64,000 bases of DNA from Closterium sp. Naga37s-1 (Eukaryota > Streptophyta > Zygnematophyceae > Desmidiales > Closteriaceae): the NCBI GenBank assembly GCA_947471745.1, contig CANJKZ010000723.1, positions 7,508,501-7,572,500 of the forward strand, in the 5' to 3' direction. The translations under genes were made by a program, and so were the position numbers. The notes beneath the pieces were generated by a model that had not been told where the DNA came from, made no database searches, and was given only the letters and a program-made list of their open reading frames with translations. This document shows positions 51,650 through 61,567 of the stretch, piece by piece. The first letter of the stretch is position 1, and every line of letters starts with the position of its first letter.

Positions 51650-54600
51650 CACCTACTGACGAGACCCCGTCGCCCGGCAATCAACATCCACACCGAGTGG
51701 TGGTACCGATACGGGCTATCGACCGCAACCGGACGAATAAGGTGGATGAACACGTGGATCACCCTGTGCTGGTCGTGGGGAGGGTTAACGGCTATAAAAT
51801 AAAATTATTCGTTGACGGTGGGGCGAGCCACAGTCTCGTCAACCTGGCAACGGCCAAAAAAATAGGGGTCAAACTGGACAGGTGTCTGCCCGAGATTGAC
51901 GCGCGACTGGTGGACGGGACACCGCTGGCGATAAAAGACGAGGTCCGACAAATTCGGATGAAGTGTGGCGACGATTTCGGGTTTTCAATGCGAATGCTGG
52001 CGACAACACTGGACGGTTGCGATGTGCTGCTGGGATGAGATTGGCTACAGCGTTTCAATCCGACGATCGACTGGACGACGGGGGCGATCACGGTGCTGTG
52101 CAACAAGGGGCGCGTGACACTTCCGAAATGGGCGGAGCCGGAGCCGATGACAACACGTGTCAACGCAATAACGATGAAGAGGGCGATAAAACGGGGAGCG
52201 CAAGGCTACGCCGTACAGCTGTACGAGGTGGTGGCTTCCGAAAAAATCGCCGACATCGACACGCTCTGCGCTGCTGTACCCAACGACGTGGCGAGCATAA
52301 TTCGGAGGTATCCCGAAATCTTCGCGGATGACCTGCCTGACGAGCTGCCACCTCAGCGTCCGGAGGACCACAGGATCGAGCTGGAGCCAGGCGCAAAACC
52401 AACTGTTCGGTCACAGTGGCGGCTCAGCCAACCGGAGCTCGACGAGTTGCGGAAACAGCTGGATTATCTGCTTTCGAAGGGTTTTATCCGGCCGAGCACG
52501 TCACCATACGCCGCCCCGATACTGTTCGCACCGAAAAAGGACGGAGGCCTGTGCATGTGCATCGACTATCGAGCGTTGAACCGGGTCACGATCAAGTCAC
52601 GTTACCCGATCCCACGAGCGGACGACCTGCTGGATCAGCTTCGCGGGGCTCGCTTCTTCTCGAAAATCGATTTGCGAGGTGGCTACCACCAAATTCGCGT
52701 GTTCGCCGACGACTGCCCGAAGACTGCGTTTCGCACCCGCTACGGCAGTTACGAGTACACTGTGATGCCGTTCGGGTTGACGAACGTGCCCTCGACTTTC
52801 CAGCTCACCATGAATGGGGTGTTTCGGGACATGCTGGACAAAAAAGTTATCGTTTATCTGGACGACATCCTGGTGTATAGCAAGACTCGGGAGCAGCATT
52901 TACAGGACTTAGAGGAAGTGTTCTGGCGCTTGCAGCAGAACCGACTGATTACTAAGGGCTCTAAGTGTGAGTTCTTACAGTCGGAGCTGGAGTTCCTGGG
53001 GCACGTGATTTCAGGGGAGGGCATTAAAATTGACCCTCGCAAAGTGACGGCGATTTCGGAGTGGAAGCCGCCCACGAACATCACGGAGTTGCAGAGTTTC
53101 CTCGGCTTCGTTAACTACGTCCGCCGTTTTGTACCGAATATGGCGGGGGTGACCAGGCCGTTAACCGATCTTCTGCATAAGGGCGTGCAATTCTGTTGGG
53201 GGGAGAGAGAACAGCTGGCTTTCAACGAGCTGAAGAAAATTTTGAGTTCACCCCCGGTGCTTCGGCTAGCAGATCCATCTCGACCGTTCGAAGTCGTGAC
53301 GGACGCCAGCGATTTCGCCGTGGGCGCTGTGCTACTACAGGACTTCGGCAACGGGCTGCAACCCATCGCGTATGAATCAAGAAAAATGCAGCCGCCCGAG
53401 CGCAACTATCCGGTCCACGACAAGGAAATGCTCGCCATCATGCATGCATTTCGTACCTGGCGCTGTTACCTCACGGGAGCTGACGTCACCGTCCGAACCG
53501 ACCACAAGTCATTACAATACATGCGCAACCAACCACAACTCAATCCGCGACAAATCCGGTGGCTCGACTACCTCGAGTCCAATTTCAGCTACACCATCAC
53601 GTACAAAAAGGGCGCCAACAACATCGCCGACGCCCTGACCCGACCATCAATGCAGACCGCAGCAGTACTAATCGCCCATTCTAACCCTTTATTGACAGGA
53701 TTATTCAAGCATGGCTACAGGATTGACCGGTTTTTCCGGACCAATCAACACCACGGGGTCACCACGGCGCATGGGAGCTACTACCTAAAAGTCGGTACTA
53801 ACCGAGTTTGGGTACCTTCCTACCGACCCTTACGAGAATTGCTGACGCAGGAAGTACACGACTCCAACCTCTCCGGGCATTTCGGCGTCGACAAAACGTT
53901 GAAGCTGCTGCAACGGAATTATTACTGGCCCGGCATGGCGTCCGACGTGCAGCACTACGTGTCCGCCTGCCCGACCTGCCAAGCAATGAAGTCATCACGC
54001 TAACGCCCAGCTGGATTGCTGCAACCCCTCGAGCCATCCGAACGACCGTGGCAACAGGTGACAATGGATTTCGTCACAGGACTGCCGGTGGGCGCAAGTG
54101 GCAACGACTCGGTACTTGTCGTCGTCGATCGCTTAACGAAAATGGCGCATTTCGCACCATGCCGCACGACGATCACAGCCGAAGAAACAGCGAAGCTCTT
54201 CATCTCGACCGTCGTACGACTACACGGGTTGCCATCGGCGATAATCAGCGACCGCGACCCAAAATTCACGTCGAAGTTCTGGCAGGAGACGTGGGCACAG
54301 TACGGCACCCGCCTGCAGTTTTCGTCGTCGTACCATCCACAGACCGACGGACAGACAGAGAGGACAAACCAGACGATGGAGCAGTTGATTCGCACGAACT
54401 GCCCCGACATCACCAAGTGGGAGGATTCCCTTCCCATGCTCGAGTTTGCGTACAATAACGCCCCATCTGCAACAACCAAGCAGTCGCCGTTCTACCTGAA
54501 TTACGGGATAGATCCGGTAGTACCCTCGTCAACAACTCCCGATAACCCGGTACCAAGGTCGCAGCAGTTTGTTTCGGAACTACAAGCAGCGCGAGACAAA

Positions 54601-55128
54601 GCAGCGGAATTTATCCGGAAGGCTAATACGGCCGCCAGCCGCTACGCCGACCGACATCGACGGACTTTACCCTTCCGTGACGGGCAGATGGTCCTCCTGG
54701 ACACAAAAAACCTCAAGCTGCCCCAGCCTGCAAAACTGCGTCCCCGCTACGTGGGACCCTTTCGCATCCTTCGGATGCTGACACCGGTCACTGCGAAACT
54801 TCTCCTACCGGGCGACTGGAAAATCCACGACGCTTTCCACGTCAGTTTACTTCGCCACTATGTGGCACCGCAGTCGTCCGACGTCGCCCGACCCCACCAG
54901 GCGCCAAGTGTCCGACCTGTGGCAGACCCGACGCTTCAACCTTGGAAGATATTGAACCATCGCATTCGTGCGACCCCCGCCGGACGCCACGTCGACTTCC
55001 TGCTACGATGGGTGGATCGCACAAGCGACGATGACACGTGGGTCCCGGCTGACTCACTACAAGGGCACTCGGTACTTCGGCAGTATCTTTCTCGCCGACA
55101 TGTGCCTGATATCGACCACCTTTCTTAA
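51650..55128 (+). mobile_element. Gypsy pol region
   Basis: Domain order by recognisable blocks: aspartic protease around 51790-52035 (FVDGGASHSLV), reverse transcriptase about 52490-53100 (YLDDILVYS), RNase H about 53280-53640 (VTDASDFAVGA), zinc-binding and integrase core about 53850-54500 (HFGVDKTL, DFVTGLPVG, ERTNQT). A C-terminal chromodomain lies at about 54940-55110 (VDFLLRWVDRTSDDDTW), which places it among chromoviruses. Confidence 0.88.
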
Positions 55129-55143
55129 GGGGGGGGGGGGTAG

Positions 55144-55422
55144 TGTAAGGAATTTCGCTAATTCCTTACTGAGGCATCTCTTACGCGTACAATTCCAACT
55201 TTCGGAATTCAGGCTCGGTCCGACGACCTCGCCTTCCGAACGTCTCCCGCGTCGCCCACGGGTTTCCCAACCCCAAACCTGCACCCAACCTTCGCGCGAC
55301 TCCGCGACCTCGGCCTAGCTAGCTGTGCTATATTATACCTAGGCCTCGTTGTTTGCTCAGTAGTTGTAATCACTTCCGCGATATTGCATTCTGCGCACTC
55401 TTCTTTCATACAACTCATAACA
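55144..55422 (+). repeat. Right LTR of gypsy element
   Basis: Same length as the left LTR and >99% alike; followed by the CCGGC target copy. Confidence 0.95.
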
Positions 55423-55427
55423 CCGGC

Positions 55428-57013
55428 TGCTGCGTGGTCACCCATTTGCGATCCTGTCGTCCTCCAGGTCGCCTCGCCTCACGGTTACATTATCGGCAGA
55501 CTAGAGGCAGATGATGGAGGAGAGTGGAGAACTGTACTGCACTGCTAGTGTACAAAGTCAAGGGCGCAGATCAATGAACTTGTTCGGGAAACAAATAGTA
55601 GTATAAGATTGATCCATTAAATAAGAAAGAGTGTCAGAAGAAACATTGTACCGAAAGATGGAAGCATAGCAACCTACATATTGTAGAAGGGACCTGCAGC
55701 AGTACTATCAGCGAGAAACAGTTTCAGGGCATTAGAAACCAGAGCAAGAAAAAGAACTGGAGTTGCTGCATCGCCCTGCCTGCTGAGTTGCTGCTCTGCT
55801 CATCTACAGCAGCATTTTCCCAACATACATCGAGAGGCCATGCATGCAGCGGGCTGGAACTGCGACACACACATACAGTCACACGGCTTATCCTTCAAAA
55901 TCCCAATGCCTTCTTTATCATATACGGGCACAGATGCTGTATATGAAATCGAACCAACGGATGTCCAAACAACCCATTGCTAACATCAGCCATCCTGGTT
56001 GAACGATGCACAAGCCTGAAACAAGAACCACACAGGATGAGAGCACCAGGGAGATATGTGGGTACGGGATGGACAGGAAAAGGAAGCAGGGAGAGCAGCA
56101 GGAGAGTATGGAAATGAGATGGTGGGTAGTTACCCACATGGTAGACGATTGTCAGGGCAGAAAGGGCGACGGCAGGTGGACTAGAACGCATAACACAAGC
56201 GAAGAAACGCGAGCAGCTTGATTGATTGTTTTACTATTAATCCCTTCTTGTACAGAGAGTTGCAAACAACACCACCGGCTGCAGATTTGATCATGTATAT
56301 GCACAGAGTAACAGCAACACTGTATGTGTACCCGCCTTATACGAAAAGTAGAATCAACTCATGTCAGGCCCTGCTCTGCCTCAATATTTTCCTCCCATCC
56401 CTCTCCCTCCCCCCCCCCCCCCCCCCCCCCCCTCCCCCTCTCTCTCTCCCCCTCACCTCTAGAGCTCCGTTTTCTCACAATTCCCTCCCTACCGTCCCAT
56501 TCAACTGTCCTTAAATGGCCGAATGCCCTAACAGAGACATGTCCAGTCCTCAACGTACGTTCTCCGCAATGCAACTTACGAGAACCTCGCAAGCAACAAC
56601 AGCTTCACTAGATCGCACCACCACCCCAGGCTGGTTTCCCCGGACCCCGAACTTCACCACCCCACCCATAGCATCTCACAGCAGTCTCGGGTGATGATGC
56701 AAAGGCCTTGTGACAGTTTTACACAAAATCTCTTCTTCTCTTTCTTGTCTTCTCAATGCACCGTAAAGAGCACCACACAGACAGCACTGCCGTGAAGGGA
56801 GGGCGAATTGGCCCGCATATTCTGTCGTGACACACTCACCTTCTGAGTTATCTCCAGCCTCGGATATCTATCTAGTCGCCACGACCCTCAGTGAACAGAC
56901 AGCTAGCTGCATTCTACTGCCTATTGCCTCATGACCCTGCCCCCTGCTCCCTGCCCCCTTCCCCTTGCCCGCCTGCCCCCTGCCCAGATGTGCACACCAC
57001 TCGTACCTTTTTC
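55428..57013. other. Flank between gypsy element and disordered-protein gene
   Basis: Unique sequence, probably the 3' UTR side of the minus-strand gene starting at 59848. Includes a poly(C) run at 56410-56432. No exon recognised. Confidence 0.6.
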
Positions 57014-59848
57014 TCAAGTGACCGAGGGCGATCGTCTGAACATGCGTGCAGCTGCCGACTCACGCAACCTAGACGCACCAAGAGCCATGCCTCCCGCCAG
57101 CCCTCCCTTCTTCTTGCTCCCTTCAGCTACCCCCGCGGCAGCACCAGCAGAAGCAGCATCAGTACCATGATTACTCCCCCCACTTCCTCCGCCTCCTCCC
57201 ACGGACCTCGATCCAGCTCCAAACCCCAACTCCCTCTCCCCATTGCTGCTCGTCCTCCCTTCGTCCGCCCACAACGCACTATTAATGCTGCTCATGCTGC
57301 TGCCACTACCCAACCTGTTCGTATACGCACCTCCCACTTCACTTCCCCGGACCTCTCCCCCGCGCCTACTGCTTCCCCCCCCTGCCTCTTCCCCCCCGCT
57401 CTCACCCCCGCTGTTGTTACCCCCGTACCCGCCGCCGCTCCTGTTGGCGCGACTGCGCGCGGGGCTACCCCCAACGCTGCCCTGACTGTAGCTCTGCGGA
57501 ATTTTGTGCGGATAGGCAGGTACGTGCCCGTGCGCGTGCGCGGCCCTGTTCGCCAAAACTTCCGGAAGACAGGGCCACGTGGGAGCCCCGTCACCCCCTC
57601 CGCCTACGCCTGCGCCCGCGTCCGCGAGAGGGGCCCCGCCCCCGCCGCCGCCAGCGCCAGCCCCCTCATGTTCCCCCGCATGCTCCATATCTCCTAGCGA
57701 CAACGAAACGCGGTGACCCCTTCCGCCCGCTCCCGCGCCCGAAGCTGCCGCGGAAGCGGAAGGGTCACGGTAGCCCTGCGGCGGACCGCCGGGGGCATGC
57801 GCCGCCTCCGCATGGTGGCGGGAAGGCGCGGGCCTGCGTGCGCTGGGCGGAAGCGAAGTGCCCACTGCGGGGTAGGGATGATTTCCCCTTTGCGCGCCTG
57901 CGACCTCCGCGCTTCCGCCCGCTCCTCCACCTCCGTCACTGCCTTCGTCGTCCCCACCCGCCAACAGTGAATGCGACCGCAGGTGGCTGGCGGCGCCCGC
58001 CCTGCCGCCGCCCCCCCGCTCCCGGTCGCTACCCGACCACCCTCCCCCGCCTCCGCCTCCGCCGCGGCCGAAGTCAGTGCTGCCCGCGCCTCCGGAGCCT
58101 GCTTCCATCCGCCGGCGCGCCCTGTCCGCGCGGTACATTGCGCGGAGGCTCTCGCGCTCCATCATCCGATACCGCGCCGCATGCAGCTCCCCCGTTGGCG
58201 CAGTGCTCGTGCGCTCAAACACCACCGCTTCCCCCTCTCCCGCACCCTCCACGGCGCCCCCTTCCCACTGCCTCGGCTCCGCGTCGTTCCCGCCGCCCCC
58301 AACTCCCCCGACGGTCCTCCGCCCGCCCGGCCTCCTCGCCCCCCCTTCCCAGCCCGCACCTGCGCGGCGCGCCTCACCGTCCGCTTCCTCCTCCTCGTCG
58401 CTCCCTGGTCCGGCAAAAGCGGCTCGCGCGGCTCCCCAATCCCCGGATCCCCCCACCGACCGCCTGACGGGGTGCAGGGACTGCGAGCGCGGGAAAGCCA
58501 TGGCGGCGGGCGCTCCACCTCCGCCTCCTCCCCCTCCGGATCCCCCTGAGCCAGACAGCGCGGCCATTTGCATGGGGTTGCGGATGGAAGAAGCGACGAC
58601 CGACGCGACTGGGCGCACGTGCAGCCGCGGCACACGTCGGCGCTCGACCATCGACCCACCCGGCCCTTGCCCTACCCCGCGCAGGCTATACTGCCTCCCC
58701 CATTCCGTCGCGTCCTCCCCGCCTCCCGCGGCATCGCTACCCGCCCGCACGGAGTGACTCTGATTAAACCTACCGCGTAAATTGTGCTGCAGACTTTGCT
58801 GCCTGCCCCAGCCGGCCGGGCCAGCTGGGCCGGCAGTGCCGGCCGACTGCTCGTCCCCGTTACCCGCCAATTCCTCACCGCTGCTGTCCCCGCCGTCCCC
58901 CTCCTCTCCGCCGTCCTTATCAAGACTGGAACTAGAGCTTCGCTCCAAGCGGGAGGTTCGGGTTCCGCCGAGGCTGTTCTGCCGAACCCAATCCGCTGCC
59001 GCCGCAGCTCCCTCGGCTCGGGACGCAGCGCTTCCGCGCAGGCTGTTCTGCCGCATCCAGCTCCATTCCTCCATTCCGGAAGCTCCGCCTCCGCCTCCGC
59101 CTGAGCCTTGCGCCCGGTTGCTGCTCCCCCCTCCTGGTTCGCGCTCGCTGACCCCCCGCCTGAGAAGCCGCGATCCGCCACTGCTCGTCGGCTTGGATCC
59201 ACCCGCGCCGCCGCTGCCAGGCACGCGGCCGACCTGCTTGTTGCGCGCGCCGGGGGCCGCGAGGGAATGACTTCGGGGGAAGGCGGAGAGCGCAGGGCGG
59301 CGGACGGGCGCGGGAGCGGGGTCGTCGCCTGAATGGGCACGCTCAAGTGTGCGGAACTCCGCGCCGGCGGAGGAGGCGGCTACGGTGGCGGCGAAACCGG
59401 AACCGGAGGCGGGAAAGGCGCCCGTTACGTCGGATGCCGTCCGTGCGACCGCTGAGCGATTTCTGGACTGCGGCGGACGAGCACGCGAACGAGCCCAAAC
59501 GTCGTCTTCGTCGTCGTCGTAGTCGCCGTCTTCGTCGCTAGGCTCCAGGTCCTCGTCGTCATCGTCGTCTGCGGTCATAACGGGTCCGCATCCGACGCTG
59601 CTGCTCCGAGCGAGCATAGATCGGCCAGAAACAATAGCCGCGGACGGCACCGCCGTGCCGCCTACACTTGTAGCGCGCTCCGACGATTTTTGGGACCACG
59701 GGGCCAGCTTGTCGGCTTCTGCGGCCTCCCAGACATCGCGGGGAGACGGAACAACCTCGACTGGCGGAGCCGCGTTCGCCGCAGCGTCTGCGGCGGCTAC
59801 GGTCACGCGTAAGCGACGGATGCGTCGCAGATTAATGTCGAGACCCAT
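57014..59848 (-). CDS. Single-exon disordered Ser/Gly-rich protein with RxxSL repeats
   Basis: An uninterrupted frame of about 944 codons from MGLDINLRRIRRLRV (59848); an upstream in-frame Met at 59905 exists, but the chosen start opens a conserved-looking basic N-terminus. No enzymatic domain recognised. The protein is rich in Ser, Gly, Ala, Arg, with an acidic run (DDDDDEDLEPSDEDGDYDDD near residue 95). At least seven motifs have the form R-x-x-S-L: WMRQNSLRG, WVRQNSLGG, WGRQQSLQ, WGRQYSLRG, FPRSQSLHP, FPRSHSLAA and LRSHSLLAG. These resemble basophilic-kinase (CDPK/SnRK) or 14-3-3 sites. The C-terminus ends ARMFRRSPSVT. A regulatory phosphoprotein or scaffold is an inference only. Confidence 0.72.
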   Translation of the reverse strand: MGLDINLRRIRRLRVTVAAADAAANAAPPVEVVPSPRDVWEAAEADKLAPWSQKSSERATSVGGTAVPSAAIVSGRSMLARSSSVGCGPVMTADDDDDEDLEPSDEDGDYDDDEDDVWARSRARPPQSRNRSAVARTASDVTGAFPASGSGFAATVAASSAGAEFRTLERAHSGDDPAPAPVRRPALSAFPRSHSLAAPGARNKQVGRVPGSGGAGGSKPTSSGGSRLLRRGVSEREPGGGSSNRAQGSGGGGGGASGMEEWSWMRQNSLRGSAASRAEGAAAAADWVRQNSLGGTRTSRLERSSSSSLDKDGGEEGDGGDSSGEELAGNGDEQSAGTAGPAGPAGWGRQQSLQHNLRGRFNQSHSVRAGSDAAGGGEDATEWGRQYSLRGVGQGPGGSMVERRRVPRLHVRPVASVVASSIRNPMQMAALSGSGGSGGGGGGGGAPAAMAFPRSQSLHPVRRSVGGSGDWGAARAAFAGPGSDEEEEADGEARRAGAGWEGGARRPGGRRTVGGVGGGGNDAEPRQWEGGAVEGAGEGEAVVFERTSTAPTGELHAARYRMMERESLRAMYRADRARRRMEAGSGGAGSTDFGRGGGGGGGGWSGSDRERGGGGRAGAASHLRSHSLLAGGDDEGSDGGGGAGGSAEVAGAQRGNHPYPAVGTSLPPSARRPAPSRHHAEAAHAPGGPPQGYRDPSASAAASGAGAGGRGHRVSLSLGDMEHAGEHEGAGAGGGGGGAPLADAGAGVGGGGDGAPTWPCLPEVLANRAAHAHGHVPAYPHKIPQSYSQGSVGGSPARSRANRSGGGYGGNNSGGESGGEEAGGGSSRRGGEVRGSEVGGAYTNRLGSGSSMSSINSALWADEGRTSSNGERELGFGAGSRSVGGGGGSGGSNHGTDAASAGAAAGVAEGSKKKGGLAGGMALGASRLRESAAARMFRRSPSVT

Positions 59849-61567
59849 CAGGGACGGAGGGTGATGAAACGTGCGTAGACGCTCTGGTATAGGATACGGT
59901 AGCACGGCCGGCCGGCGTTCCGGTGTTGAAATATATTAAATAATATTAATCCATATCGAATAGGACAGGGTTAAGGAGGCTGGCATGGTGTTCCTACCTA
60001 CCAAGACCTGCAGCTCATTATTGCGAACCTTGTGTATTAGTCGTTGCGATAGACATTAAGGAATTACACAACGATTCTCTCTCCTGATTACCTGCCCTTC
60101 CCTGTGCGAGTAGGAAGAATTGGAAGGGGTAAAGCAGAAGCGGAAATGCAGAACCAGGAGCAATCAGCTCTAGGAGATAGGAGTAGGAGAAACCAAATTT
60201 CGCTGTGTGGAGGGAATGATGCTCTGTATCATCGTGGCGTTCCAACCTAATCCCAAGGTGACGGCGATTGAATGGAAAACCTCCTGAGGGCAAGAAAGCT
60301 TCCATTCTTCATTTTGAGCAGTGCAGGCCAGGGATTTGGGGAAGGGGGGGTGAACCAGCAATGGCGCGATTCTCCCGAAGGAATCCTGAATTCCACCAGT
60401 ACAGTCGCAGCAGCAAGAGAATACGGCGGCAACAGAGCGAAAACTCCACTGCCATTCTTTTACTTCTGTGGCTCGCGTTTTTCTTACTTTGGCAGGAACC
60501 GTTTTCCTGCCCGGCCGAACTCGGTACTGTACGGGTACAGTACAGGTGCCCAACCAAGCAGTACACGGATCGAAATCTCTGGAGATAATGATGGGAACAG
60601 GTGTGCCTCGCAGCCGTACCAAACCAGAACCACGGTTTGGACGCCCAAGGGAGCTCCGCAACCTGTTTGGGCTGAGGCAAGAGAGGTTTGGTTGGCGTGC
60701 TGGCCATTTCATGTGGCCCGCGAGCGTACGCGGTTGGTGTTCCAAATTCCCAGACTCGTCAACCACAGGTGGCCGAACCTGACCACATCATGTGGCTGAA
60801 TAGGTTTGGGGCGGATTTTGGTTTGTTTGGTGAAACACGCACCACCTGAACTCGACTCGAACTGCACATTTTGACCTTTCTGTAATATAAGCGCCAGCGA
60901 TACTAGATCTGTATGTTGTACCTCTCCAGAATGAAAATAACATATTTTACAGAATGTAGTATTACTATTGTCTACTGAAGGTGTAAATGTACCGTTTCCA
61001 ATTCAGCTTCAGCCGAAGGGACCTCGATGCATTCTTGTTCAATCCAAATCTGGTTTCTCCCGACAGTCCTCGCCCATTTCACGATGGCTTATGTTCTGCC
61101 ATTGCCTTGTTTTCGCTAATCATAAATTTCTTACCTTCCCACACATCCGCCTTCCATTCCAGACGTTCGCGACTCGCTTTTTGAGATTTGGTCTTGCGAG
61201 CACGAAAGGAGAGCAGCAACAGCAAGGAGGTGGACTCAAACAGCATCACCAATTCTCACACGAAAGCCGACCAACTTCCGGCGAAATTCTTCCAAGCTCC
61301 GTTCTTTCCGTCGCTTCTCGCCAATCCCGCCGAACTACCGCAAGCAACACCAACGCGAAAACTAGCAGCAGCAACAACAACACCAGGCGAAGCAGCAGCA
61401 GCAGCAGCAGCAGCATCGTCTGGGTTCCGTAGACAATAACCCGACGACAAGGAAAGCGTCCCAATCCGGCGACGACCAAGCATCCGGAGGACAGGAGGGA
61501 TCTACTGTAGTACCCATCCTCCGTGTTTCGCGGCCTGACTGGCGGCGGTAGCAGCAGCGGCAGCAGG
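59849..61567. promoter_or_regulatory. Bidirectional intergenic region
   Basis: Spacer between two divergently oriented genes (57014-59848 minus, 61568 onward plus), so it must hold both 5' regions. Contains a near-perfect palindrome GTACTGTACGGGTACAGTAC at 60524-60543. CAG/CAA-rich sequence lies just upstream of the plus-strand start. No promoter element is assigned with confidence. Confidence 0.5.

Larger units (their letters stand above)
42605..55422 (+). mobile_element. Ty3/gypsy chromovirus with nested insertions
   Basis: The two 279-bp LTRs (42605-42883, 55144-55422) differ at about two positions. They are flanked by a 5-bp target duplication CCGGC (42600-42604, 55423-55427). A primer-binding site TGGTATCAGAGC (initiator tRNA-Met type) follows the left LTR, and a poly(G) purine tract precedes the right one. 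Without the nested hAT and copia elements it is about 5.45 kb. Parts in order: gag with a CCHC knuckle, protease, RT, RNase H, integrase and chromodomain. It looks nearly whole, with about two breaks. LTR similarity indicates a young insertion. Confidence 0.95.
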
